A stretch of DNA of 64,000 nucleotides from Sulfitobacter sp. F26169L (GTDB lineage: Bacteria > Pseudomonadota > Alphaproteobacteria > Rhodobacterales > Rhodobacteraceae), in contig NZ_JAPMLP010000005.1 in NCBI RefSeq assembly GCF_026410285.1, positions 209,625 through 273,624 on the forward strand. The letters run 5' to 3'. Position numbers and translations under genes: made by a program. The notes below the pieces were generated by a model that was given only the letters and a program-made list of their open reading frames with translations, was not told where the DNA came from and searched no databases. Of this stretch, positions 17,741 to 26,690 are shown piece by piece. The number at the start of each line of letters is the position of its first letter. The first letter of the stretch is position 1.

Positions 17741-18478
17741 ATGACAGCTCCAAGTTTCAGACAAAACAAATGCCAGAACTGTCCGATCCGTCATCGTGCT
17801 GTTTGTTCACGCTGTGATGCTGACGAACTTAAAATGCTGGAAAGTATAAAGACGTATCGCAATTTTTCCGCGGGAGAGACAATTTTCTGGCGTGGCGAAC
17901 CGATGGATTTTCTGGCATCTGTTGTGACCGGCGTCGCAGCGCTGTCAAAAACTCTGGAGGACGGACGTACCCAGATGGTCGGTTTATTGCTACCGTCCGA
18001 TTTCATGGGGCGCCCCGGACGGGCCCATGTCGAATTTGACGTTACCGCCACCACAGATGTTACTCTTTGCTGCTTCGAGCGTCTCCCCTTCGAGAAACTG
18101 ACACGCGAGAACCCTCACATCACCCAACGTCTTATGGAGCTTGTGCTGGACGAATTAGATGCCGCTCGCGATTGGATGTTGTTACTGGGACGCAAGACTG
18201 CACGCGAAAAAATCGCAACCTTCATCGAGATGCTGAGCCGCCGCGTCCGCATTGAAAAAGGGCAGCAAACCCTGGTTCTGCCGATGTCGATGACCCGCGA
18301 CCAAATTGCGAATTTTCTCGGCCTGACTCTCGAAACGGTCAGCAGGCAATTTAATGCGCTGAAGAAGGAAGGCATTATTGAATTCAATGATCGCAAACAC
18401 ATTGTGATCAAAGATATTGATGCTTTGCAGGATGCCACAGGTGACGATGTGGAAATAGATACGAGTATCGTGGCGTAA
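17741..18478 (+). CDS. fnrL: Crp/Fnr-family oxygen sensor FnrL
   Basis: Oxygen-responsive transcription factor of 245 residues. Four N-terminal Cys at 11, 14, 22 and 25 (C-x2-C-x7-C-x2-C) fit a [4Fe-4S] cluster. A cyclic-nucleotide-binding fold follows, including the MVGLLLPSDFMGRPGR stretch. The C-terminal winged helix reads LGLTLETVSRQFNALKKEGII; its E-x2-S-R recognition residues match FNR proteins that read TTGAT half-sites. ATG 17741 is chosen because the Cys motif follows at the usual distance; the frame is open upstream to 17600. It is directly upstream of its likely target ccoN. Confidence 0.96.
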   Translation: MTAPSFRQNKCQNCPIRHRAVCSRCDADELKMLESIKTYRNFSAGETIFWRGEPMDFLASVVTGVAALSKTLEDGRTQMVGLLLPSDFMGRPGRAHVEFDVTATTDVTLCCFERLPFEKLTRENPHITQRLMELVLDELDAARDWMLLLGRKTAREKIATFIEMLSRRVRIEKGQQTLVLPMSMTRDQIANFLGLTLETVSRQFNALKKEGIIEFNDRKHIVIKDIDALQDATGDDVEIDTSIVA

Positions 18479-18490
18479 ACCTGTCCGGCA

Positions 18491-18504
18491 TTGATCCAGA
18501 TCAA
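18491..18504. promoter_or_regulatory. FNR box upstream of ccoNOQP
   Basis: TTGAT-CCAG-ATCAA, a perfect consensus site, lies 85 bases before the ccoN ATG. An A/T-rich -10-like stretch (TTAGAA, 18526-18531) follows at the spacing expected if the box is centred near -41, the class II activation position. Confidence 0.88.
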
Positions 18505-18589
18505 AGAGCAGACAAACTGCTTAAATTAGAAACCGCACCAAGACCAACACGCGCCTGCCGTGCTGTGTTGCTATTACGAGGGACACTAA

Positions 18590-20203
18590 ATGAACTATGT
18601 CAAACTATTGCTCCTTGGGGGTGTGACGCTTTTTGCAGCACTTGCCAGCAGCTGGGCACGCGATCCTGCCTATCAACTTCATGCAGTACTGATCATGCTG
18701 ATCGGTGCATTCATGTTTATCCGCGTTCTGCGGCAAACAGACGAACCGCCAGCACCGATGCAACCCCAGGACCGCTATGAAGACGGCGTTATCCGCGCGG
18801 GGGTTATTGCTACAGCATTCTGGGGCATTGCGGGTTTTCTGGTCGGCACGTTTATCGCGTTCCAGCTGGCCTTCCCCGAGCTGAACTTTGACTGGGGGCA
18901 GCCGTTTACCAACTTTGGCAGGCTACGTCCGCTGCACACCAGTGCGGTGATTTTTGCTTTTGGTGGTAACGCGCTGATCGCAACCTCGTTCTACGTCGTC
19001 CAGCGCACCAGTGGTGTGCGCCTGTGGGGCGGCAACGCCGGTTGGTTTGTCTTCTGGGGCTATCAGTTGTTCATCGTTCTGGCCGCAACCGGCTATTTGC
19101 TGGGCGCGACCCAATCCAAAGAATACGCCGAGCCCGAGTGGTACACCGATCTTTGGCTGACGGTTGTCTGGCTAACTTATCTTGTTGTTTTCATGGGAAC
19201 AATCATCAAGCGGCAGGAAAAGCACATCTATGTCGCGAACTGGTTCTATCTGGCTTTCATCATCACGGTAGCGATGCTGCACGTGGTTAACAACATGTCC
19301 ATTCCGGTCAGCATCTGGGGCAGCAAATCTGTTCAGGTTTTCTCGGGCGTGCAGGACGCGATGACACAGTGGTGGTATGGCCACAACGCCGTTGGCTTCT
19401 TCCTCACTGCCGGTTTCCTCGGCATGATGTATTACTTTGTACCAAAGCAGGCAGAGCGTCCTGTCTATAGCTACAAACTGTCCATCATCCACTTCTGGGC
19501 GCTGATCTTTCTGTATATCTGGGCCGGTCCACACCACCTGCATTATACTGCGCTGCCTGACTGGGCGGCGACCCTTGGCATGGTGTTCTCGATCGTTCTG
19601 TGGATGCCCAGCTGGGGTGGAATGATTAACGGCCTTATGACGTTGCAAGGCGCATGGGACAAGTTGCGCACTGATCCGATCCTGCGGATGTTCGTCCTCA
19701 GCCTCGGCTTCTACGGTATGTCCACATTCGAGGGTCCGATGATGTCGATCCGCGCTGTGAACTCGCTGTCGCACTACACCGACTGGACCATCGGGCACGT
19801 CCACTCCGGCGCGCTCGGCTGGAATGGTATGATCACCTTTGGTGCGCTCTACTTCCTGACGCCACGTCTATGGGGACGCAAGCAGATGCACTCGATGGCA
19901 GCGATCAACTGGCATTTCTGGCTCGCGACACTGGGGATCGTTCTGTACGCCGCCTCAATGTGGGTATCGGGCATCATGGAAGGCCTGATGTGGCGCGAAG
20001 TCGACGATCAGGGTTTCCTCGTCAACTCGTTCGCGGACACGGTTGTTGCCAAATATCCGATGTATGTCGTGCGTGGTCTGGGTGGAGTTCTGTTCCTCTC
20101 TGGTGCGGTGATAATGTGCTGGAACATGTGGATGACCATTCGTGCCGGCAAACCGTCAACCACCGCTTTGCCTGCACGTTTCAACGCAACACCAGCCGAA
20201 TAA
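18590..20203 (+). CDS. ccoN: cbb3-type cytochrome c oxidase subunit I
   Basis: Catalytic subunit of the high-affinity cbb3 oxidase of the inner membrane; holds haem b and the haem b3-CuB centre. The 537 residues contain about twelve hydrophobic segments plus an N-terminal pair. Copper and haem ligands are seen in [17 protein letters not shown], the [13 protein letters not shown] stretch, [13 protein letters not shown] and the late [20 protein letters not shown] block. It is the first gene of ccoNOQP. The FNR box upstream points to induction at low oxygen. Confidence 0.98.
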   Translation: MNYVKLLLLGGVTLFAALASSWARDPAYQLHAVLIMLIGAFMFIRVLRQTDEPPAPMQPQDRYEDGVIRAGVIATAFWGIAGFLVGTFIAFQLAFPELNFDWGQPFTNFGRLRPLHTSAVIFAFGGNALIATSFYVVQRTSGVRLWGGNAGWFVFWGYQLFIVLAATGYLLGATQSKEYAEPEWYTDLWLTVVWLTYLVVFMGTIIKRQEKHIYVANWFYLAFIITVAMLHVVNNMSIPVSIWGSKSVQVFSGVQDAMTQWWYGHNAVGFFLTAGFLGMMYYFVPKQAERPVYSYKLSIIHFWALIFLYIWAGPHHLHYTALPDWAATLGMVFSIVLWMPSWGGMINGLMTLQGAWDKLRTDPILRMFVLSLGFYGMSTFEGPMMSIRAVNSLSHYTDWTIGHVHSGALGWNGMITFGALYFLTPRLWGRKQMHSMAAINWHFWLATLGIVLYAASMWVSGIMEGLMWREVDDQGFLVNSFADTVVAKYPMYVVRGLGGVLFLSGAVIMCWNMWMTIRAGKPSTTALPARFNATPAE

Positions 20204-20213
20204 GGAGCGGATC

Positions 20214-21041
20214 ATGACCGAGAATAACGATAAAATACCAGATCCCGCCAAGGACCCTAACGTTAGCCAGTTGTCGGATTTCCCTGATGAAATCCCTAAC
20301 GAGCTTCCGCACCAGTCCGCATTTCTGGACAAGCATGCGATTTTGGAGAAAAGTCCAACCTTGCTTCTCGCCTTTTCGCTGCTGACAGTAAGCATTGGCG
20401 GGATCGTAGAGATCGCGCCGCTGTTCTGGCTGGAAAACACCATCGAGAAAGTAGAGGGCATGCGCCCCTACTCTCCTCTCGAACTGACGGGGCGCGATAT
20501 CTACGTGCGCGAAGGGTGCTATACCTGCCACAGCCAGATGATCCGGCCCATGCGCGACGAGGTAGAGCGTTATGGCCATTACTCGCTTGCCGCAGAGAGC
20601 ATGTACGACCACCCGCACCAGTGGGGGTCCAAACGTACTGGGCCTGATCTGGCGCGTGTGGGTGGGCGGTATTCGGACGCTTGGCATCTGGATCACCTAA
20701 TGGATCCACAGTCCGTTGTGCCCGAAAGTATTATGCCGAAGTACGCGTTTCTGGCGGACACACCGATTGACGGTAAATATGTTGCCGATCTGATGACGAC
20801 ACACCGGTTTGTCGGTGTTCCATATACAGATCAGCAGATCGAAGCAGCATATGACGACTTCCATGCGCAGGCCGACCCCGAAGGGGATGTCGACGGCGTT
20901 GAAGAACGCTATCCCGGTGCGGCAATTTCCAACTTTGACGGCCAGAAGGGCGTTACAGAGATGGACGCACTGATCGCCTACCTTCAGGTGCTGGGAACAA
21001 TGGTCGATTTCTCGACCTTCACCCCCGATGCCAGCAGATAG
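20214..21041 (+). CDS. ccoO: cbb3-type cytochrome c oxidase subunit II
   Basis: Membrane-anchored mono-haem cytochrome c of the cbb3 oxidase. A single hydrophobic segment (about residues 50-72) precedes the haem motif CYTCH and the [18 protein letters not shown] block; the axial Met may be in the [12 protein letters not shown] stretch. The ATG at 20214 has AAGGAG 7 bases upstream. Compared with the usual N-terminus (LDKHxxLEKNxTLLL), there is an extension of about 35 acidic, proline-rich residues that is clearly part of the frame. It starts 10 bases after the ccoN stop. Confidence 0.97.
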   Translation: MTENNDKIPDPAKDPNVSQLSDFPDEIPNELPHQSAFLDKHAILEKSPTLLLAFSLLTVSIGGIVEIAPLFWLENTIEKVEGMRPYSPLELTGRDIYVREGCYTCHSQMIRPMRDEVERYGHYSLAAESMYDHPHQWGSKRTGPDLARVGGRYSDAWHLDHLMDPQSVVPESIMPKYAFLADTPIDGKYVADLMTTHRFVGVPYTDQQIEAAYDDFHAQADPEGDVDGVEERYPGAAISNFDGQKGVTEMDALIAYLQVLGTMVDFSTFTPDASR

Positions 21042-21052
21042 GAGACATCGAT

Positions 21053-21283
21053 ATGGAAACCTATTCTTTATTAAGGGAAATCGCGGATAGCTGGGTTTTG
21101 CTGGCGATGTTCATTTTCTTTGCCGGAGCGGCGATCTGGGCATTTTTGCCCAGCCAGAGCAAGGCCCGTAAAGATGCCAGCATGATTCCGTTCAGAAACG
21201 ACAATGATGGCAACGCGAACAAGCGTACAGATGATGCGCCAAAGCAGAAGTCCCGCAAACAGGAGACAAAAAGCCATGACTGA
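21053..21283 (+). CDS. ccoQ: cbb3-type oxidase subunit IV
   Basis: Small stabilising subunit, 76 residues, with one membrane segment at about 14-34 and a long charged, Lys/Asp-rich tail. The tail makes it somewhat longer than many CcoQ proteins (about 50-60). Its last 8 bases overlap the start of ccoP. Confidence 0.93.
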   Translation: METYSLLREIADSWVLLAMFIFFAGAAIWAFLPSQSKARKDASMIPFRNDNDGNANKRTDDAPKQKSRKQETKSHD

Positions 21284-22139
21284 TAGAAAGGTCGACGAAA
21301 CGACTGGTGTGGAAACCACCGGCCATGAGTGGGATGGCATTCGCGAACTCAACAACCCGCTACCGCGCTGGTGGCTCTATTCGCTCTATGCCACGATCGT
21401 CTGGGCCATAGCCTACACCATCGCCTATCCTGCTTGGCCAATGGTCTCCGGTGCAACCAGCGGTTTGCTGGGGTATTCCACACGCGCAAACGTAGCCGAA
21501 GAGATTACAGCGCATGAGGCAAAGAACAACGCACTGGTCGCGGATTTGCTTGCAATCGAATTGCCTGCGTTGCAACCGGGTGATGATCTGCACCGCTATG
21601 CAGTGGCACGCGGCGGTGCTGTATTTCGTGCGCAGTGCAGCCAGTGTCACGGCTCGGGCGCAGCGGGGGCCAAAGGCTATCCAAATTTGCGCGACGATGA
21701 CTGGTTGTGGGGCGGCGATATAGAAAATATCACTGCAACCATTGATCACGGCATCCGCAACGAAACAGATGGCGATGCGCGCTGGTCGGAAATGCCGGCC
21801 TATGATGAAATCTTCTCCGACGAGGAAATCAACGCGGTTGTTGCGTATGTTGGCAGCCTGTCGGCGCCCGCAACCGATGCCGTACTGGTGGCAGAGGGCG
21901 CAACCCTGTTTGCGGACAATTGCGCAGCCTGTCACGGCGAAGAAGGACTGGGCGATCCGGAACTTGGCGCGCCAAATCTTGCTGACGCGATCTGGCTTTA
22001 TGGCGGTGATCCGGTGACATTGGAAGAAACCGTGCGCTATTCACGCTTTGGTGTGATGCCTGCGTGGGGTCAGCGTTTGTCTGATGAAGACGTGCGCGCG
22101 GTTGCGGTTTACGTCCACAATCTCGGCGGCGGAGAGTAA
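21276..22139 (+). CDS. ccoP: cbb3-type cytochrome c oxidase subunit III
   Basis: Di-haem cytochrome c subunit that passes electrons to CcoO. An N-terminal CcoP domain includes the membrane segment near residues 35-55 (WWLYSLYATIVWAIAY), followed by two cytochrome c domains with haem motifs CSQCH and CAACH. The 287-residue length is normal. ATG 21276 lies inside the ccoQ 3' end (8-base overlap) and gives the expected N-terminus. A UUCG hairpin follows the stop. Confidence 0.97.
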   Translation: MTDRKVDETTGVETTGHEWDGIRELNNPLPRWWLYSLYATIVWAIAYTIAYPAWPMVSGATSGLLGYSTRANVAEEITAHEAKNNALVADLLAIELPALQPGDDLHRYAVARGGAVFRAQCSQCHGSGAAGAKGYPNLRDDDWLWGGDIENITATIDHGIRNETDGDARWSEMPAYDEIFSDEEINAVVAYVGSLSAPATDAVLVAEGATLFADNCAACHGEEGLGDPELGAPNLADAIWLYGGDPVTLEETVRYSRFGVMPAWGQRLSDEDVRAVAVYVHNLGGGE

Positions 22140-22163
22140 CCGGAACCACCTGCGACAAAACGA

Positions 22164-22185
22164 CAATGCCCCTTCGGGGGCATTG
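22164..22185 (+). terminator. UUCG hairpin ending ccoNOQP
   Basis: CAATGCCCC (22164-22172) pairs perfectly with GGGGCATTG (22177-22185) across a TTCG loop. The FNR box of ccoG starts at the next base. There is no T-run, so termination may be partial. Confidence 0.65.
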
Positions 22186-22199
22186 TTGATTCAGATCAA
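22186..22199. promoter_or_regulatory. FNR box upstream of ccoGHIS
   Basis: TTGAT-TCAG-ATCAA, perfect consensus, ends 51 bases before the ccoG ATG. A TCTAAT -10-like element at 22220-22225 fits an activator centred near -40. Confidence 0.87.
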
Positions 22200-22250
22200 C
22201 GCGGATAATGTTCGCCCGATCTAATCAAAGAGATCAGCAAGAGGTCTCCT

Positions 22251-23804
22251 ATGTCTACACCCTCCCTTTACAGCGCACGTGAACCGATTTTCCCCCGCCG
22301 CGTGTCGGGCAAATTCCGCACACTCAAGTGGTGGATTCTCGGCCTGACGCTGGGCATCTACTATCTTACACCGTGGCTGCGCTGGGACCGCGGGCCAAGC
22401 CTGCCCGATCAGGCGGTGCTGATCGATCTTGCCAACAGACGTTTCTATTTCTTCTGGATCGAAATCTGGCCCCATGAATTCTATTTTGTGGCGGGCTTGC
22501 TGATTATGGCTGGGCTGGGGCTGTTTTTGTTCACCTCGGCTCTGGGGCGTGTCTGGTGCGGCTATACTTGCCCCCAAACCGTGTGGACCGATCTGTTTAT
22601 TCTGGTCGAGCGTTGGATCGAAGGTGACAGAAACGCGCGTGTCCGCCTGCACAAGGCCAAGTGGGACTTTAAAAAATGGCGGCTTAGGATCTCCAAGTGG
22701 GTTGTCTGGCTGGTGATAGCGCTGGCAACAGGCGGGGCATGGGTGTTCTATTTCGCAGATGCCCCGACGCTGCTGGTGGATCTGGTCACAGGACAGGCCG
22801 CTGCTGTGGCCTACATCACAATCGCAATCCTGACCGCCACGACCTTTATTTTCGGCGGCTTCATGCGTGAACAGATCTGCATCTACATGTGCCCGTGGCC
22901 GCGTATTCAGGCGGCGATGATGGACCCTGACACAATTACAGTTGCCTACCGCGAATGGCGCGGAGAACCGCGCGGCAAGGGTAATGTGCGCAAACGCGAC
23001 CGCGCTGCTGCAGAAAAGGCAGAGCGTGAAGCGCAAGCCGCAGGCCCCGGCCAGCAGGTACGCTACAAGGCAACCCCCTACCCCAACGCCCCGATCCGTC
23101 TGGACACCGGCGAAGCCTCCCTTGCAGCGACAGTCAAGGACCACGGTGATTGCATTGACTGTATGGCCTGCGTCAACGTCTGCCCGATGGGCATCGACAT
23201 CCGCGATGGCCAGCAGATGGAGTGTATTACCTGCGCCCTGTGCATTGATGCCTGTGACGATGTGATGGACAAAATCGGCAAACCGCGCGGTCTGATCGAT
23301 TATATGGCGCTGTCTGACGAAGCGGCAGAGCGCGCCGGTGGCCCCCCTCTGTCTGTGTGGCGTCACATTTTCCGCACCCGCACCCTGATCTATACCGCGA
23401 TGTGGTCGCTGATCGGTGTGGGACTGGTGTATGCGCTGTTTATCCGCAGCGATATCGAACTTACCGTCAGCCCCGTGCGCAATCCGACGTATGTGCTGCA
23501 ATCAGACGGTTCGATCCGCAATATCTATGATGTCCGGCTGCGCAACAAATCCCACGAACCGCGTGAATTCAAACTGAGCCTCACAAGCGAAGAAATCCTG
23601 CAAATTCAACTGTCGGGCCGTCAGGAAGACTTGAGCGTTACCGTCCCCGCAGATACCACCTTGAACCAGCAGGTGTTCATCACCGCGCGGCCCCAGGATC
23701 CCGCTGCCTCGAACCACACAACCGACGTACGCATCTGGGTCGAAGACCAGACCACCGGCGCACGTGCGGGACAATCCACCAGCTTTAACGGGAGAGACCA
23801 ATGA
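22251..23804 (+). CDS. ccoG: cbb3 oxidase assembly ferredoxin-type protein
   Basis: Membrane iron-sulfur protein of the FixG/RdxB family needed for cbb3 assembly, thought to act in copper reduction for CuB insertion. It has 517 residues, about five membrane segments, cysteine motifs WCGYTCPQTVW and CIYMCPW, and two ferredoxin-like [4Fe-4S] motifs (CIDCMACVNVCP and CITCALCIDACD). A soluble FixG C-terminal Ig-like domain follows. The stop overlaps ccoH by 4 bases. Confidence 0.97.
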   Translation: MSTPSLYSAREPIFPRRVSGKFRTLKWWILGLTLGIYYLTPWLRWDRGPSLPDQAVLIDLANRRFYFFWIEIWPHEFYFVAGLLIMAGLGLFLFTSALGRVWCGYTCPQTVWTDLFILVERWIEGDRNARVRLHKAKWDFKKWRLRISKWVVWLVIALATGGAWVFYFADAPTLLVDLVTGQAAAVAYITIAILTATTFIFGGFMREQICIYMCPWPRIQAAMMDPDTITVAYREWRGEPRGKGNVRKRDRAAAEKAEREAQAAGPGQQVRYKATPYPNAPIRLDTGEASLAATVKDHGDCIDCMACVNVCPMGIDIRDGQQMECITCALCIDACDDVMDKIGKPRGLIDYMALSDEAAERAGGPPLSVWRHIFRTRTLIYTAMWSLIGVGLVYALFIRSDIELTVSPVRNPTYVLQSDGSIRNIYDVRLRNKSHEPREFKLSLTSEEILQIQLSGRQEDLSVTVPADTTLNQQVFITARPQDPAASNHTTDVRIWVEDQTTGARAGQSTSFNGRDQ

Positions 23805-24253
23805 CAAAGGAAATCAAAGGCTGGCACGTTGCAGCTGTCTTCGTCCTCGCCTTCAGCGTTATTATTACGGTTAATCTGGTTCTCGCCGTTAACGCCGTGC
23901 GCACCTTTCCCGGACTGGAGGTTGCCAATTCTTACGTGGCCAGCCAGTCCTTTGACGAAGACCGCGAAACGCAGCTTGCGCTGGGCTGGGATGTGTCCGC
24001 CACGCTGGAGGGAAACGAACTGTCGCTTGTTATTCTTGAAGACGGGCGCGCCATAGCGCCACAGATCGAGGAAGCCACATTCGGGCGCGCCACAAACGTG
24101 CAGCAGGATCAGATCCCGCAGTTTGAATTTGACGGTCACGCGTTGCGGGCGACCGTAGAGGCAGGTCGCGGCAACTGGAACCTGCGCCTGCGCGCGCGCA
24201 GTGATGACGGCACGTTGTTCCAGCAACGTATTATTGTAAAGGTTGCCAGATGA
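23801..24253 (+). CDS. ccoH: FixH family cbb3 assembly protein
   Basis: A 150-residue protein with one N-terminal membrane segment (about 7-29: GWHVAAVFVLAFSVIITVN) and a periplasmic beta-rich domain, as in FixH/CcoH. It assists assembly of the cbb3 oxidase. It overlaps ccoG and ccoI by 4 bases each (ATGA), so the genes are translationally coupled. Confidence 0.94.
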   Translation: MTKEIKGWHVAAVFVLAFSVIITVNLVLAVNAVRTFPGLEVANSYVASQSFDEDRETQLALGWDVSATLEGNELSLVILEDGRAIAPQIEEATFGRATNVQQDQIPQFEFDGHALRATVEAGRGNWNLRLRARSDDGTLFQQRIIVKVAR

Positions 24254-26367
24254 CATCCGCCTGCCCTGCCTGTTCTGCCGCGCCAATGGCATTAGAAACT
24301 GCCAGCGGTCCCGCATTGCAATTCTCTGTTCCCGGCGTGCATTGCGCCGCATGTATTGGTCAGATCGAGCGCGGTCTGGCCCATCTGAACGGTTTGCAAT
24401 CTGTGCGGGTAAACCTGTCAATGAAACGGTTGTCGGTCACGGGGCCTGTCGATTCTGAAACTGTTATGTCCGCAGTTGAAAAGCTGGGTTTTGACATATT
24501 CGCGCTCGATTCTGCATCGCTACAAGTATCCCAAGACAGCACTAGCCGCGCCTTGCTGATGCGGATGGCGGTTGCGGGCTTTGCCATGATGAACGTCATG
24601 CTGTTTTCTGTCGCAATCTGGTCAGGCGCAACGGATACAACGCGTGATCTGTTTCACATGATTTCCGCTGCCATCACGCTGCCTGTGGTCCTCTACTCAG
24701 GCCAGCCCTTCTTCCGCTCTGCATGGTCAGCCCTGCGCGCTGGCAGGTTGAATATGGATGTGCCGATCTCGCTTGCGATCCTGCTGGCCTCCGGCATGTC
24801 CCTGTATGAAACCCTGGACGGTGGCACCGAGGCCTATTTTGATGCGGCGCTGTCACTGACATTCTTCCTGCTGATCGGGCGCTACATGGATCACCGCACA
24901 CGCAGCGCGGCGCGATCTGCTGCGCGCGAACTGACAGCGCTGGAGGTGCACACCGCCGAGCGCTTGATCGGCGACCAGACCCAGACCGTCCCCGTGACCG
25001 ATCTGGAAGTTGACGATATCATTCTGGTGCCGACCGGCGCGCGGGTTGCAGTCGATGGTGTACTGCTGTCTGGCGAAGCACTGATGGACCGCTCTGTCCT
25101 GACAGGAGAAAGCGCGGCCGTCACCCTGAAAGCCGGTGACGTCCTGCAAGCCGGGGAAATCAACCTGACGGCCCCCTTGCGGCTGCGCGCCTTGACTGTT
25201 GGCGCGGATACATCCCTGCGCCGTATGGCAGCACTGGTCGAAACCGCCGAAAATGCCCGCAACAGTTACACCGCGCTGGCCGACCGCGCCGCGCAAGTGT
25301 ACGCGCCGCTGGTTCATACGCTGGCCCTGATCGCGCTTGTTGGATGGTGGATAGCGACCGGCGATTTCCGCTATTCACTCAACATCGCCATTGCCGTTCT
25401 GATCATTACCTGCCCGTGTGCTCTGGGCCTCGCCGTGCCGGCTGTATCTACTGCTGCCGTAAGCCGCCTGTTTAACGCCGGATTTCTGGTGCGCCATGCA
25501 ACCGCGCTGGAACGGCTGGCCGAGACGACACATATCGTCTTTGACAAGACCGGCACGCTCACCCTTCCCACGGTTCAACTGCCCGAAAAGATGAGTGACG
25601 AGGACAAGGGGATCGCCAAATCCCTTGCGCAGGCATCGCTTCATCCGCTGTCGCGGGCCTTGGTAACTGCGCTGTCAGATACTGCCGCAGCGCCGGTTGC
25701 GGACATAAACGAAGTTGCGGGACAGGGCGTCACAGGCGTTTACCAAGGCAAGAAGGTATCACTTGGCCGTGGGCCATGGTTGGGCGCGTCCCACACCGGC
25801 CTTTGCTTGCGGATCGGCGATGCCGACCCCGTGCCGCTAGAGGTGCCGGAAGCACTACGCCCCGGTGTTGCGGATGCGATCAGGAACCTCGATCTGCCCT
25901 GCGAGATTGTCACCGGTGATACCGACATTCCTGCGCAAAAACTGGCCGCTCAACTTTCTCTGCCGGTCACATCCAGCGCCAGCCCCGAGGCAAAGCTGAA
26001 CCGTCTGAAAGCGCTCAGCGATGCGGGAGAGCGCGTGCTGATGATCGGTGACGGTCTAAACGATACTGCCGCACTGGCGCAGGCCCACGCCTCTATTGCG
26101 CCCTCTACCGCACTGGAAGCATCACGTAACGCCGCCGACATTGTGATCCTGAAAGACAGCTTTGCAGAGCTGCCGCTGATCATTCGGGTTGCCCGTGCGA
26201 CCCGATTGCTGTCGGTGCAAAACTTCGGCATTGCCGCGGTTTATAACTGCATTGCGGTTCCCGTTGCCCTCGCAGGATACGCAACGCCCCTCGCCGCAGC
26301 CTTGGCAATGTCGATCTCATCCATTACCGTATTGGCCAACGCACAACGTATGAGGTTTATCCGATGA
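24250..26367 (+). CDS. ccoI: Copper-translocating P1B-type ATPase for cbb3 assembly
   Basis: Exports copper across the inner membrane for insertion into CcoN. The N-terminal HMA domain has VHCAACIGQ; a further C-x2-C lies at the extreme N-terminus (CPACS). The transport motif CPC is at 388-390 (TCPCALGLAVP), the phosphorylated Asp is residue 432 (DKTGTL) and the hinge is GDGLNDTAAL. At 705 residues the length is normal. It overlaps ccoH and ccoS by 4 bases each. Confidence 0.96.
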   Translation: MTSACPACSAAPMALETASGPALQFSVPGVHCAACIGQIERGLAHLNGLQSVRVNLSMKRLSVTGPVDSETVMSAVEKLGFDIFALDSASLQVSQDSTSRALLMRMAVAGFAMMNVMLFSVAIWSGATDTTRDLFHMISAAITLPVVLYSGQPFFRSAWSALRAGRLNMDVPISLAILLASGMSLYETLDGGTEAYFDAALSLTFFLLIGRYMDHRTRSAARSAARELTALEVHTAERLIGDQTQTVPVTDLEVDDIILVPTGARVAVDGVLLSGEALMDRSVLTGESAAVTLKAGDVLQAGEINLTAPLRLRALTVGADTSLRRMAALVETAENARNSYTALADRAAQVYAPLVHTLALIALVGWWIATGDFRYSLNIAIAVLIITCPCALGLAVPAVSTAAVSRLFNAGFLVRHATALERLAETTHIVFDKTGTLTLPTVQLPEKMSDEDKGIAKSLAQASLHPLSRALVTALSDTAAAPVADINEVAGQGVTGVYQGKKVSLGRGPWLGASHTGLCLRIGDADPVPLEVPEALRPGVADAIRNLDLPCEIVTGDTDIPAQKLAAQLSLPVTSSASPEAKLNRLKALSDAGERVLMIGDGLNDTAALAQAHASIAPSTALEASRNAADIVILKDSFAELPLIIRVARATRLLSVQNFGIAAVYNCIAVPVALAGYATPLAAALAMSISSITVLANAQRMRFIR

Positions 26368-26507
26368 ATGTACTTGTGATCCTGATCCCGGTTTCCCTGA
26401 TCCTTGGAGCAGCTGGCCTCGCGGCGTTTATCTGGACTGTCCGGTCCGATCAATACGACGATGACAGCGGCAACGCCGCCCGCATTCTACTAGACGACGA
26501 TGAGTAA
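26364..26507 (+). CDS. ccoS: cbb3 oxidase maturation protein
   Basis: A 47-residue reading frame starting at ATG 26364, overlapping the ccoI stop (ATGA). It opens MNVLVILIPVSLILG and has a single membrane segment (about 3-25), followed by W-T-V-R-S-D-Q-Y-D-D and an acidic tail, which fits CcoS. CcoS is required for cofactor insertion into CcoN. It completes the ccoGHIS set. Confidence 0.93.
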   Translation: MNVLVILIPVSLILGAAGLAAFIWTVRSDQYDDDSGNAARILLDDDE

Positions 26508-26581
26508 CATTTCACCCGCCAGCACAATCAGGGGGCAGTATCCGAACTACTAAATCGTACGACACTTCCTGAGCGTCTCAG

Positions 26582-26623
26582 ATAGAAAACCCCCGGCGAT
26601 TTCCATCGCCGGGGGTTTTCTAT
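26582..26623. terminator. Strong bidirectional terminator between ccoS and nrdJ
   Basis: A perfect 19-bp stem (26582-26600 with 26605-26623) has a TTCC loop; the stem is GC-rich in the centre and A/T at the base (GGGGGTTTTCTAT), so each strand ends in a T-containing arm. It separates two convergent genes. Confidence 0.85.
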
Positions 26624-26690
26624 GATCAATGGCGCTGACTCAATTTATGGTCAACTATTCTGAGCCCACTTAAAGGTGGGATTACTAACA

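Noticed and set aside
22221..23501. Open frame of 426 codons on the minus strand opposite ccoG
   Set aside because: Antisense shadow of a well-supported gene, His/Arg-rich composition and no domain.
26664..26679. CCCAC/GTGGG hairpin just after the nrdJ stop
   Set aside because: Only 5 bp, with no T-run on the nrdJ strand; the 19-bp stem at 26582-26623 is a better terminator.
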